From NCBI RefSeq assembly GCF_932276165.1, contig NC_063986.1, forward strand, positions 10,490,501 through 10,554,500: a DNA stretch of 64,000 nt. Reading direction: 5' to 3'. Shown piece after piece: positions 45,293 to 57,501 of the stretch. This DNA comes from Plutella xylostella (lineage: Eukaryota > Arthropoda > Insecta > Lepidoptera > Plutellidae). A model generated the notes under the pieces. It was given only the letters and a program-made list of their open reading frames with translations, did not search any database and was not told where the DNA came from. Both the position numbers and the translations under genes were made by a program. Each line of letters starts with the position of its first letter. Positions within the stretch are counted from its first letter, which is position 1.

Positions 45293-45764
45293 TATTTTTA
45301 AGATTGAGATGCGTGCGTGGATAAGACTTGGTATTACATGGATCTCACAACTTTTTACCATAGAACAACTGAGTTACGAGACTTGGTTTTTTTGACAAGT
45401 ATATTGTTATTTGAACCATATTAGTTAAAATTATTCAATGACTAAGAGAGTCTAGTAGAGGAATTTTTAGCTAATTAGGAATGGGAACTCTTTAACAACC
45501 AGCATAGATCAGCGGGGACACGGGTATACCCGCCGATGGTATCGAGGACTAAAAATATACACAATTGTGCACTCACGAGCACTGAAAAAGCTCCAGTGAC
45601 ATAACTTTGGGAGGTGGAACTTTTTCAGTGTTTGTGAGTATATTTGCGGCATCTGTGATTGAGTGAGCCACGGACCCAATGTCGCTCCGGGCGTCAATTG
45701 CGTAAGTACCTAGGTACTCCAATAAAACTTATACACAAATAAGTAACTCAAAAAGTTACAAATT

Positions 45765-45868
45765 TAGGGCAGATTTTTCAATAAATAAACGTTATCTGAA
45801 GAACTTCTGACGCGACACCATCAGAATTATTCATCAGCCATTTCTGACCATTGAAAAATCAGCCCTTA
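45765..45868. mobile_element. TIR element, TAAGGGCTGATTTTTCAA family, copy 2
   Basis: TAGGGCAGATTTTTCAATAA at the left and ACCATTGAAAAATCAGCCCT at the right are inverted repeats, matching the copy at 29406-29551. Confidence 0.7.
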
Positions 45869-46135
45869 GTAATGTGAAACTCGTAAATATATTATCGTTA
45901 CATAATCAATAAGTTTACGATTCACATCTTCAAGAGTTCTGGAAAGAAGACCAGTATACATAGCGTAGGACGCATCCGAGCTGACAAGATAAATGAGTAG
46001 TAGAGATAGACTAGGATCTCCCGTAGCCCGTAGTGCTTGATTGTGGAAGGTTTAATGATGGTGCTCTTTGTGTGGTCATATCTGCCGAAGAACTGATAAC
46101 CGTTGGGGTAGATGAGTTCTCGAGTGGAGACCATG

Positions 46136-46300
46136 AACAGGCAGCGTGGGACGCCCTCCTGCCCGCTGGACTGAAGACCTTAGGCGGGTGGCGGGTAGTG
46201 ATTGGATGAGGAAGGCCGAGGACCGAGTGTTGTGGCGCTCCTTGGGAGAGGCCTACTATATATCCAGCAGTGGATGATTATTGGATAATGATGATTATGA
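46136..46300 (+). mobile_element. 3' end fragment of an RTE-like LINE
   Basis: GTGTTGTGGCGCTCCTTGGG, then AGAGGCCTAC and CCAGCAGTGGATGATTATTG are typical of the 3' end of lepidopteran RTE-like LINEs, and the fragment ends in a GATGATTATG simple repeat. No reverse-transcriptase motif remains. Confidence 0.55.
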
Positions 46301-46479
46301 GAAGAGGAATCCGCAGGTTACATGCTAATAATGATGGTCTTCTTCTTATCGTGTCATCGTCGGTGACAAACACAAGATCTAGACTAGGGTTGGTCATCAT
46401 GGTGAAAGGGTTGGCCTGTCAGATTATTAGCTTACCTGTATATAAGGATGCCGCCGCCGGACGTAGGTATATATAATGT

Positions 46480-46620
46480 GTATCATATCAGCCATAGGAC
46501 GTCCACTGCTACGACGGTCTACGTTTAGACCTCCTATAAGTTTTCCACCTTGTTCTATCTGAAGCAGCCCGCATCCAGCGCTTTCCCGTGGACTTACGAG
46601 ACGGTAGGTAGTTCATTGTA
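46480..46620 (-). mobile_element. Reverse-oriented 3' fragment of an RTE-like LINE
   Basis: ATCAGCCATAGGACGTCCAC followed by TTTTCCACCTTGTTC and CGCATCCAGCGCTTTCCCG is the usual reverse-strand reading of an RTE-like 3' end. It faces the fragment at 46136. Confidence 0.55.
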
Positions 46621-48813
46621 GTCAACGATGTTGAATTAGGTAGGTATACTGAAAAAAAATATTCGTAATATAACATACCTATGTAGAGGTAGAAAACAAA
46701 ACTTTCCATAGTCATATTGCGTACAAGCTTATATTTTTGTAGCCACTAATAGCAGCAACAGGCGAGCGCCATGGCTGCTACAGTACTGTATCAACCAGGA
46801 AATTTAATTAAAATTTCATTTGTACCCCCTTTTGTCGAATTCACAGAAAACAGGGTTGATAATGGTCCCTATTTTTTCCGCTGCTGCTGTAAAATTGGTG
46901 GCTGGGTAAGTTTATTTATTTATTTAATTTACAGCTAGGTAGTCCAATGCAGTTGAAGTGCAATCGCATAACTCATCTGTGAAAAACCTAAACTTATGTT
47001 TGAGACGTCACTTGTTTTTGTTTGAAGTAAGTAGGTATTATAGTTCAATACCTACCTACCTTTTAAAATTGAAGTCAGCAGTTCATAAATTATGGGCTTA
47101 AGGCTCGTCTCATCAATTATTGTCGCTGGGTTATGAATCAAGCAAAATTGTATTTTTTCTTTCTCAATTAATGTGTAACCCTAAAAATAAATGAAAGTAC
47201 ATTATTGACCGACATGAAGTCACTTTGAGTGTCGAGTTCGTTGGACCAGATTTACAAACGAACAACGCCATAGTAAACGAAAAAGCCATTTGAAAAACCT
47301 CTAAAAGAAAAGTTAAATTCGTTTCCAATATTTCGGCAATAGCAATTAATTAAATTTTCCCCCAAAATTGATAACTGAATTGTGCCAAAAGTGGGCCGTA
47401 TATAAAGGAGTTTACGGGCCATTTTTGCCCACAAATGACTATTTGGGGTTGAGCGGCTTGAACTGATGGAAGCAATTTTATACGTTTACTTTTTACATAA
47501 TGCCTCTTTTATGTGTATTAGGGTGTTCGATTTTTAAAATGGCCGTGACATAATGGCAGGTGTGGGAGCTCCAGTACATTTATGGCCGCGCGAATATGTT
47601 TTGTTTCTGCCGGCCATATTGGTTATGTTATTGAATTCGTGTCAGGTTTTCCGTGACAAAGCTTTTTGAAGTTTTGTTGGTTTGTTGTTGTCATTTTTCG
47701 TGTACAGAGGGAAAAGATACATGGGACAGACTTGCCTAGGTATGTAACTCTAATATTCTCGCTACCGAAATATCTTGTTTGGGGACACAATTAGGTCCCT
47801 AAGTGTAATAGGAATGGGAACCCACCCACAGAGCTCCTACGTAGAAAGGCTTGGTATTTTATTTATAGTTTTATTACTTACTTACTTTTTAACTCCAATA
47901 ATATCACGAGGAATTTAAATTTAATTTTTGTAATACAGAATTATGTAGGTATATTTGCAAGCAATAGAAAAAATCTAGTGACATACGGAATGCCAAAGGC
48001 ATGTGGAACATTTTCATTGCTCGTGAGTGTATTAACCCCGCCATTCCTATCCCATTTTACAGTTCGTATCTTATTCATCATTCAGTCATCTATAAAAGCG
48101 AAATGTGCCCGCATTTTTTGAATAATGACTCACGCATTCTAATGGAGTTTAAGAAATGACACAAGGCATTCACGAAAAAGGTTTCATTTCATTTCGTACT
48201 ACACAAGCTCATACACAAGGCTACACAATGGGAAAATGTACTCGAAAATGTTATTAGGATTTTTTTACATTCTCACAGCGACTGACTGATTCTTGTTTTT
48301 CTTGTTACTTTTAAATCCTTTTTCGCTTACAGTTTACAGATAGATTTAAAGTACAGTAGGTGACTCTCTGACTGTTCCGTTTTAAACTGCTGTGTGTGTG
48401 TCGATAGAATAGAATTTAATTTGATTTGGATACTTATTTATAACCGACGTCGAAAAAAGATGGTGGTTCTCAGTAAAATAAAAAAAATACCTTAAAAAAC
48501 CCTTTTATTTATTATTTCCTATACGTTTATTGTATTAACATGTTCTTTTAACACAGTCTGACTGTGAGTGTTGTTTACAGTGCTGTAAGTAGATATATAG
48601 ATACATGGAATACTATTTATATTTATTTATAAGTACACCAAAAAATAAAAATATCAAGTTCTGACTAAATTTACGTACAAATGGCGGTCTTATCACTTAA
48701 AGTGATCTCTGCCAGACAAAATTTGGATGGAGGGAATAAGAGAGATTAAGATTGGATGTATTGTACAGTAGGCTGTCCCGTCGTTGTATGGGAATTTCGT
48801 TTTCTAGCTACAG

Positions 48814-48981
48814 TGATGTCGATTCTGAAGGCAGAAATTCTAATTTTAACGCTGTCATACTAAAAAATTTGCTAGCATAAAATGACATTTACGGAAACAA
48901 TCATAGAGTCGAATTTTAAACAAAGAAGTTAAGGTTTTGACAGCTCTAAATTTGGAATTTCTGCCTTCAGAATCGACATCA
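48814..48981. mobile_element. TIR element, TGATGTCGATTCTGAAGGC family, copy 2
   Basis: The ends TGATGTCGATTCTGAAGGC and GCCTTCAGAATCGACATCA are a perfect inverted pair. The interior TAATTTTAACGCTGTCATAC matches the copy at 26247. Confidence 0.85.
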
Positions 48982-49939
48982 GTATCACAAGAGGCACCAA
49001 AACTTGCGTAATATTACATTGATTACGAAATATCTTAAAAAAAACATGTTATCTTGGGGACTCTACCTCACTTGGAATTTTTGTAACTTTCATACAAAAG
49101 AAAAAAAAAGGAAACAAAAGTCGTTTTTTTTCAGAATACTCGATAAAACACTTCAGTTTTATGTAATAGCTATAAATTTGTTTAAATAAAGGGGTATCTT
49201 TTAATTTTTAGGTATTTTTCGAAGTTAAACTTCAGTAATTGAATAACTCGCACTTTATTGGATTAAAATTGATGTTTTGATACAAATATCGATGATCTTG
49301 ACATTTGTTATTTTATTCACATACACTAATGATATGTATATTATTGTGTAAATTTTAGATCAAAAGTAAAAATTTTGGATGGTTAATATTTAAAAAAAAT
49401 GCAAAATTTTGAAACTTTGAACATCGCGCATCGGTAGAGCCCTGAAGATATATTTTTTTTAAATAACAAAAACTATTGTGATGATATATGACCCAATACG
49501 CAACTTTTAAGAGGTCTTGTGGAAGGGAAATAAAAAAAAAGATCTGACGGGACAGCCTATTGTACAGGTCAAAAGGATAGGAATAACATTGGTTTCATTT
49601 ATATAGTACGAACTACACACTAACTAAAATATTATAATATATAAAGCTGGATTACCACTGACTGATTCATTGACATAGTAGTTCTCCCAGAAGGAGTCAT
49701 TTTTTGATATAAAAATGTTTTAGGGAAATGTACAGGGTGCTCGGGTGAGTAGAGAAAAAATCCGACATTTTAAAAAAAGTTGTAAAAAAAAAAAAATTTT
49801 TTTGTTCCTCTTTTTTGGTGACCATACATTTTTTTATATTTCGAGAGTGCATTTAGAGTGTCTGACAGATTATAAAAAAAATATAAAAAAATAAAAAAAC
49901 AAAATGGCGGCCGAGTTGCAGTGAGGTAAAGTTTAGGCT

Positions 49940-51130
49940 GTGTCTGACCCGACTTGAGGTGAATTGATCTGCCGGAAGGGGGGGAGGTGGGGGGATGGTG
50001 TTTTTTGTAAACGGTGGGGCACATGATGAAATTTATGGGAAAATTCCAAAAAATGATTTTTTTTTAATTGCGGGGGGAGGGGAGATTTTTTTATAAAAAC
50101 GTGTTTTTTCGGGGATTTTCAAAGCATTTTTTTATTGTGTTGGGGGCATTTGACAAGTTTGACTTGTATAGAGCGGTTGTGTAGTTTGACGAGTAGAGTT
50201 GCCATGTGAAAGAATTTTCCCCATTTTTAGGGTAAATTTCGAGATTTTCCCCAAAAACATGAAAAGTAGAAATGGCCACTTTTGATTTTAAAATTTGATG
50301 CAGTTTTGTCGGAAAGACCCGCACTAATGACATTTGACCATTTTCATTACTTTCGACTGGCAACCCTGGGCGATAGGCGAGATTATATTTTTTCGGATTT
50401 TTTTACGTCGACCCAACTTGAGGTGAATTGATCTCCCAGAAGGGAGGCAGGTGGGGTGATGATTTTTTTTGTGCACGGTCTGATGTATGGTGCAGTTTAT
50501 GGGAAAATTCCGAAAAGTTGAAAAAACAAAATGGCGGACTGCTTTGTCGGCCATTTTGTAAAAGTGACTTTTTTTCTCGATTTTTGATTGGATTTTTTAC
50601 CTATTTAGAGTGGTTGGGGAGATTTGTCTTGTATGGCGCATTTGTGTAGTCTGTTGGGTAGACTATACCAGTTAAATAAAAAATCCCCATTTTTAGGGAA
50701 AATTTTGAGATTTTCTCCAAAAACATAAAAAATAGAAATAACCGTTTTGGATTTTAAAAAATGATGCAGTTTAGTCAGAAAGGCTCATACTAATGACATT
50801 TGACTATTTTTATCACTTTCGCCTGGCAACCCTGAGAAATACGGGCGATTATATTTTTGAAAAAGTTCGACGTCGATTCAAGTTGAGGTGAATTGATCTC
50901 CTAGAAGGGGGGGAGGTGGGGTGATGTTTTACTTTGTACATGGTTGGATATATGGTGAAATTCATGGGAAAATTCCGAAAACTGCAAAAATCAAAATGGC
51001 GGATGTAGTGGCAGCCATTTTGTAAAAGAGAAATTTCACATGTTTTAAGGCTATTTCACCTGTTTTGAGTGGTCTGACAGTTTTGACTTGTAGAGCGCGT
51101 TTGTGTAGGTGGATGCATTTAGTTTTCTTA
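49940..51130. repeat. ~468-bp tandem repeat in Helitron-like copy 1
   Basis: TTGAGGTGAATTGATCTCC (or a near form) recurs at about 49953, 50420 and 50887. Each unit also has AAAATGGCGG and GCCATTTTGTAAAA, and GGCAACCCTG closes the first two. Minus-strand frames here (for example 50324-50554) are repeat by-products. Copy 2 has the same order at about 54726, 55194 and 55662. Confidence 0.8.
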
Positions 51131-52450
51131 TGAAATAAAAACTCCCCATTTTTAGGGAAAAAAAACAAAATTTCCCTAAAAACATGAGAAATTATACATA
51201 AATATGCAATTTTATCGTTTTGTGATGGTCTGAGGAGCTTCGAATGTATGGCGCGTTTGTGGAGTTAAATGCATAGATTTTTAATTAATAATAAAAAAAC
51301 TCCCCACTTATAGAAAAAAAACAATATTTCTCTAAAAACATGGGAAAATTTACATAAATATGCAATTTTGTCGTTTTGTGATGGTCTGAGGAGATTCGAA
51401 TGTATGGCGTGTTTGTGTATTTAAATGCATAGATTTTAAATTAATAATAAAAAACTCCCCACTTAAAGAAAAAAAACAAAATTTCTCTAAAAACATGGGA
51501 AAATTTACATAAATATGCAATTTTGTCGTTTTGTGATGGTCTGAGGAGATTCGAATGTATGGCGCGTTTGTGTATTTAAATGCATAGATTTTTAATTAAT
51601 AATAAAAAACTCCCCACTTAAAGGAAAAAAAAACAAAATTTCCCTAAAAACATGGGAAAATTTACATAAATATGCAATTTTATCGTTTTGTGATGGTCTG
51701 AGTGGATTTGAATGTATGGCGCGTTTGTGTAGTTAAATGCATAGATTTTTAATTTATAATAAAAACTCCCCACTTATAGGAAAAAAAAACAAATTTTCCT
51801 AAAAACATGCGAAAATTTACATAAATATGCAATTTTATCACTTTGAGATGGTCTGAGGGGTTTCTAATGTATAGCGTGTTTGTGTAGTTAAATGCAAACA
51901 ATTTTAATTTAAAATAAAAACTCCCCACCTATGGGGAAAAAAATCAAAACTTCCCTAAAAACGTATAAAAAATTACCAACATTGCAATTTCACCCCCTTG
52001 AAGTGGTCAGACAGATTTATGGTATACGGCGCATTAGTGTAGATAAATACAAACAATAATTATTTAAAATAAAAACTCCCCACTTGTAGGGAAAAAAATC
52101 ATAATTTCCCTAATATAATTGGAAATTTAACATAAATATGCAATTGTATCCCTTTGAGATGGTCTGAGGGGTTTCGAATGTATAGCGCGTTTGTGCATTT
52201 AAATGCATAGAATATTAATTTAAAATAAAAACTTCCCAATTTTAGGGAAAAAAATCAAAATTTCCCTAAAAACGTAGAAAAAATTACCAACATTAGCAAT
52301 ATCACCCCTTTGAAGTGGTCAGACAGATTTATGGTATATGGCGCATCTGTGTAGATAAATACAAACAATTACTATTTAAAATAAAAACTCCCCACTTTTA
52401 GGGGAAAAAATATTTTTCCCTTAAAACATACAAAATGTAAATCTACTTTA
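51130..52450. repeat. ~155-bp tandem repeat in Helitron-like copy 1
   Basis: About nine units begin AAAAACTCCCCAC near 51130, 51295, 51450, 51604, 51760, 51916, 52072, 52230 and 52383. Each includes AATTTCCCTAAAAACATG-like and ATAAATATGCAATTTTATC-like phrases and GATGGTCTGAGGGG or GAAGTGGTCAGACAG. Later units diverge in step, showing two subfamilies. Copy 2 holds fewer units (55910-56570). Confidence 0.85.
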
Positions 52451-52463
52451 CCACAGTTTAAGT

Positions 52464-53100
52464 GCCGAGCGCAGCGAGGCCTTAGTCCTTCTACAATCTA
52501 TACCAAAATAAAACCAGCCGAGCGCAGCGAGGCATCCGACAAGTAACCCTGCCATAAATAAAAAAAATCCGAGCGAAGCGAGGCATTACGTATCATAATT
52601 ATTAATATCAATAAAGAAAAACTACGGGAAAAGTCTCGTTTAAGAAGTGGAAAGCCGAGCGAAGCGAGGCAAAACAACCTAAACCATCAATCCAAAACCT
52701 AGAGAGCCGAGCGGAGCGAGGCTATACTACTGAAATCAACATCCGAAAACCCGAAGTGCCGAGCGAAGCGAGGCAAAACAACCGAAACTACCATTCCGAG
52801 ACCTGGAGAGGAGCCGAGCGAAGCGAGGCTAAACTACTTTAATCACCAACTGCCTGTTTAACTGGAGAGCCGAGCGCAGCGAGGCAAAACAATCCAAACC
52901 ATCATACCACAAACCTTGGAGAGCCGAGCGTAGCGAGGCAAAACATTTCAAAACATTATACCACAACCACTGAAGAGCCGAGCGCAGCGAGGCAATACAA
53001 CTCAAGTATTACCTAACCGTAAAAGAGGAGCCGAGCCAATCGAGGCAAAACAATGCGAACCACCATACTGCAAACGCTGGAGAGCCGAGCGAAGCGAGGC
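52464..53100 (+). repeat. Array of 12 spaced 17-base hairpin motifs, copy 1
   Basis: The motif GCCGAGCGNAGCGAGGC starts at 52464, 52517, 52568, 52654, 52706, 52758, 52813, 52869, 52923, 52977, 53030 and 53084. Spacing is 51-56 bases except one of 86. The centre base N is C, C, A, A, G, A, A, C, T, C, then a degenerate unit, then A. Pairing is G1-C17, C2-G16, C3-G15, C7-G11 and G6-C12, with two G-A/A-G mismatches and a GNA loop. Spacers of about 36 bases are related (AAAACAA, ACCATACCACAAAC, TGGAGA), so this is a minisatellite with a protected core rather than independent inserts. Confidence 0.9.
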
Positions 53101-53639
53101 AACACTACTCAAACCCTCGTCAATACAACTACGTATATAACCTGAGAGCCGATTGTGGTTAAGAAATAACTTGAATGAATAAAAAAGAAAGACAAAGTCT
53201 AAGTTTGGCCGCGTTTATAGTTCCACATACGTGTGCAACCAATTATGAATTAAATTTCAGTAAAGCATAGTTCTATAATGTTTAAAAACGCACTTTATCC
53301 TACTTACTGTGTCTCAAACAGCAAACCCACATAAGAAATTAATGAATTAAAAAAAGCCTGTTTTCGTTGCTATGTAAAAGTTTCTTTTCAGGACAGAATA
53401 AACTAATAATCGAGACGCTAGAAAAACGCGCGAATGGAGGTGACTCAGATTTATGAGGTATTAAAGAACCCAATATTTGTACACAAAACGATGTTCGCTC
53501 GCTACTAGGTAAAGTTTACGAAACCAAAAAATGTCCATATAGATCAGTTTCTCTATCGTATTTGTGTGAGACAATCCGTAATTTAAAAATAGTTTTCACG
53601 GCAAATATTAAAATTCCTGTGGAGTTTTAAAAAACTCTA

Positions 53640-53745
53640 CAGGAATTGGGGTCGTATGGGGTCGGCATTTTGTGAGTGGAACTTATTCATTGCCCGGGAG
53701 TGTACAACGGATATTTCTTGAATTTGTAAGTTGTGAGTGTATTAT
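53640..53745 (-). mobile_element. Truncated TACACTCAC-family element, inverted relative to copy 2
   Basis: GGGGTCGGCATTTTGTGAGTG and ATTCATTGCCCGGGAGTGTA, followed by CGGATATTTCTTGAATTTG, read as the reverse complement of 58040-58120 in copy 2. Only one terminal repeat remains, together with non-element flank, showing a local inversion or deletion in one copy. Confidence 0.7.
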
Positions 53746-56607
53746 GAGAAAATCAATAGCCATCTACTACCAAATTCATACTGAAATAAGATTTCAAGGG
53801 AAAACTAAACCCCATAAAATATTCGATACGTTATAGTCAAGTGAATAACCGTATCTCACCAAAATTCGTACTGAAAACCGTATCACACCTAAAACAAAAT
53901 CATCAGTACCCCTTTAATGAAGAAATTCATAGTAAAAGCAGTTTATACGGCATAACAAAACGCAACAAGGATTTGCTACGGTATGTTCACGTCAATACCC
54001 TGCTGAAACCGAAATTCATACTGAAAACTAATCCCACCTGAAATAAAATCATCAGTGCCCCTTTAATAAAGACATTCATAGTGAAAACAGTTTTTAATCC
54101 AAAACAAAACACAACAAAGACTTGCTACGGTTTGTTCAAGACAATACCTTGATGAAACCGAAATTCATACTGAAAACTAATCCCACCTGAAACAAAATCA
54201 TCAGTAGGTACCCCTTTAATAAAAAAAAACATAGTGAATACAGTTTTTAACGCATAACAAAACGCAAGAAAGATTTGCTACGGTATATTCAAGTCAATAC
54301 CCTGCTGAAACTGAAATTCATACTGAAAACTGTCTCCCACCTAAACCAAAAGCATCAAAGCCCCGCGCGGCTGCTTGCAGCCCGCGCCACAACGCGACCT
54401 CTAGTTATAATATATAAAGCTGGATTACCACTCACTGACTGACTGACATAGTAGTTCTCCCAGAAGGAGCCATTTTTTGATATGAAAATGTTTTAGGGAA
54501 ATGTACAGGGTGCTCCGGTGAGTAGAGAAAAACCTCGACTTTTTAAAAAAAGTTGTAAAAAAAAAAAATTTTTTTTGTTCCTCTTTTTTGGTGACCATAC
54601 ATTTTTTTATATTTCGAGGGTGTATTTAGAGTGTCTGACAGATTATAAAAAAAATATAAAAAAATAAAAAAACAAAATGGCGGCCGAGTTGCAGTGAGGT
54701 AAAGTTTAGGCTGTGTCAGACCCGACTTGAGGTGAATTGATCTCCCGGAAGGGGGGGAGGTGGGGGGATGCTGTTTTTTGTAAACGGTGGGGCACATGAT
54801 GAAATTTATGAGAAAATTCCAAAAAATGATTTTTTTTTAATTGCGGGGGGAGGGGAGATTTTTTTATAAAAACGTGTTTTTTCGGGGATTTTCAAAGCGT
54901 TTTTTTATTGTGTTTGAGGCATTTGACAGGTTTGACTTGTATAGAGCGGTTGTGTAGTTTGACGAGTAGAGTTGCCATGTGAAAGAATTTTCCTCATTTT
55001 TAGGGTAAATTTCGTGATTTTCCCCAAAAACATGAAAAGTAGAAATGGCCACTTTTTATTTTAAAATTTGATGCAGTTTTGTCGGAAAGACCCGTACTAA
55101 TGACATTTGACCATTTTTATTACTTTCGACTGGCAACCCTGGGCGATAGGCGAGATTATTTTTTTTCGGATTTTTTTACGTCGACCCAACTTGAGGTGAA
55201 TTGATCTCCCAGAAGGGAGGCAGGTGGGGTGATGATTTTTTTTGTACACGGTCTGATGTATGGTGCAGTTTATGGGAAAATTCCGAAAAATTGAAAAAAC
55301 AAAATGGCGGACTGCTTTGGCGGCCATTTTTTAAAAGTGACTTTTTTTCACGATTTTTGATTGGTTTTTTCACATGTTTAGAGTGGTTGGGGAGATTTGT
55401 CTTGTACAGCGCATTTGTGTAGTTTGTAGGGTAGATTATACCAGTTAAATAAAATTTCCCCATTTTTAGGGAAAATTTTGAGATTTTCCCCAAAAACATA
55501 AAAAATAGAAATAACCGTTTTGGATTTAAAAAAATGATGCAGTTTAGTCAGAAAGGCTCATACTAATGACATTTGACTATTTTTATTACTTTCGGCTGGC
55601 AACCCTGAGAAGTACGGGAGATTATATTTTTGAAAAAGTTCGACGTCGATTCAAGTTGAGGTGAATTGATCTCCCAGAAGGGGAGGAGGTGGGGTGATGT
55701 TTTTCAATGTACATGGTTGGATATATGGTGAAATTTATGGGAAAATTCCGAAAACTGCAAAAATCAAAATGACAGATAAAGTGGCAGCCATTTTGTAAAA
55801 GAGAAATTTTACATGTTTAAAGGCTTTTTCACCTGTATTGAGTGGTCTGACAGTTTTGACTTCTAGAGCGCGTTTGTGTGTTTAGGTACGCTGAATTTTT
55901 CTATGAAATAAAAACTCCCCATTTTTAGGGAAAAAAACAAAATTTCCCTAAAAACATGGGAAATTTTACATAAATATGCAATTTTATCGTTTTGTGATGG
56001 TCTGAGGGGATTCAAATGTATGGCGCGTTTGTGTAGTTAAATGCATTAATTTTTAATTTATAATAAAAGCTCCCCACTAATTGGAAAAAAAAACAAAATT
56101 TCCCTAAAAACATGGGAAAATTTACATAAATATGCAATTTTATCACTTTGAGATGGTCTGAGGGGTTTCGAATGTATGGTGTGTTTGTGTAGTTAAATGC
56201 AAAAAATTTAAATTTAAAATAAAAACTCCCCACTTAAAGGGAAAAAATTAAAATTTCCCTAAAAACGTATAAAAAATTACCAACATTAGCAATTTCACCC
56301 CGTTGAAGTGGTCAGACAGATTTATGGTATATGGCGCATTTGTGTAGATAAATACAAACAATAATTATTTAAAATAAAATCTCCCCACTTTTAGGGAAAA
56401 AATCCAAATTTCCCTAAAAACCTAGAAAAAATTACCAACATTAGCAATTTTACCCCTTTGAAGTGGTCAGACAGATTTGTGGTATATGGCGCATTTGTGT
56501 AGATAAATACAAAGAATTATTTTTTTAAATTAAAACTCCCCACTTTTAGAGGAGAAAATATTTTCCCTTAAAATATACAAAATGTAAATCAACTTTACCA
56601 CAGTGTA

Positions 56608-57241
56608 AGTGCCGAGCGCAGCGAGGCCATAGTCCTTCTACAAGCTATACCAAAATAAAACCAGCCGAGCGCAGCGAGGCATCCGACAAGTAACCCTGCC
56701 ATAAAGGAAAGAAATCCGAGCGGAGCGAGGCATTACGTATCATAATTATTAATATCAATAATGAAAAACTACGGGAAAAGTCCCGTTTAAGAAGTGGAAA
56801 GCCAAGCGAAGCGAGGCAAAACCACCTAAACCATACATCCAAAACCTAGAGAGCCGAGCGGAGCGAGGCAAAACTACTGAAACCAACATCCGAAAACCCG
56901 AAGAGCCGAGCGAAGCGAGGCTAAAGTACAATAAACAGCAAGTGCCTATGCAACTGCAAAGCCGAGCGAAGCGAGGCAAAACAACCGAGTCTACCATTCC
57001 GAGACCTGGAGAGGAGCCGAGCACAGCGAGGCAAAACAATCCAAACCAACATAGCCTTGGAGAGCCGAGCGTAGCGAGGCAAAACATTTCAAAACATTAT
57101 ACCACAACAACTGAAGAGCCGAGCGCAGCGAGGCAATACAACTTAAGTATTTCCTTACCGTAAAAGAGTAGCTGAGCGAAGCGAGGCAAAATAATGTAAA
57201 CCACCATACCGCAAACCCTGGAGCACCGAGCGAAGCGAGAC
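56608..57241 (+). repeat. Array of spaced 17-base hairpin motifs, copy 2
   Basis: About 12 motifs recur every 50-56 bases with one larger gap, in the same order as in copy 1. Spacers correspond one to one, for example TAGTCCTTCTACAA follows the first motif in both copies. Variants include GCGGAGC, GCGAAGC, GCGTAGC, GCGCAGC and degenerate forms such as GAGCACAGCGAG and GCTGAGCGAAGCGAGGC. The minus-strand 56755-57087 frame, with repeated LASLGS-like phrases, is produced by this array and is not a gene. Confidence 0.85.
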
Positions 57242-57501
57242 AGCACTACTCATACCCTTGTCAACACAACTATACCTATAACCTGAGAGCCAATTGTGGC
57301 AAAAAATACCTTGAATGAATATCAAAGAAAGACAAAGGTTTGGGCGCGTTTATAGTTCCAATTATGGATTAAATTGAACCATAGTTCTGTAAAAAATAGT
57401 CTCAAACAGCAAACCAACATAAGAAATTAATGAATAAAGCCTGTGTATTTCGTTGCTATGAAACTAATAATCGAGAGGCTAGAAAAACGCGCGAATGGAC
57501 G

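Larger units (their letters stand above)
45293..48813. other. Repeat-bearing stretch without recognised host gene
   Basis: Between the listed elements no exon was recognised. At 45571-45640 GCACTCACGAGCACTGAAAA and a matching right end form a short diverged TIR element. A fragment of the TACACTCAC family ends at about 48032. The GC-richer patch at 47530-47620 shows no frame. Other parts are AT-rich. Confidence 0.4.
49632..54404 (+). mobile_element. Helitron-like element, copy 1 (4.77 kb)
   Basis: The 5' boundary is where similarity to copy 2 starts (TTATAATATATAAAGCTGG). The 3' end carries GCGCGGCTGCTTGCAGCCCG, a strong GC hairpin, then about a dozen bases and CTAG before T, the 3' signature of Helitrons. 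The 5' TC is not evident, so the class call rests on the 3' end. No Rep/helicase frame exists. Contents in order: a repeat of about 468 bp (three units), a 155-bp tandem repeat (51130-52450), the 17-base hairpin array (52464-53100), and a tail with repeated TTCATACTGAAAAC phrases. The copy directly abuts copy 2, as in rolling-circle tandem products. Confidence 0.65.

Noticed and set aside
52464..53100. CRISPR array (17-base repeats, ~36-base spacers)
   Set aside because: Repeats are short, spacers resemble each other and are shared in order with the second copy at 56608, there are no cas genes, and the setting is a eukaryotic Helitron-like element.
56755..57087. 110-codon minus-strand frame with repeated Leu-Ala-Ser-Leu-Gly phrases
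   Set aside because: It is a translation of the 17-base hairpin array, whose 51-56-base spacing happens to keep a frame locally.
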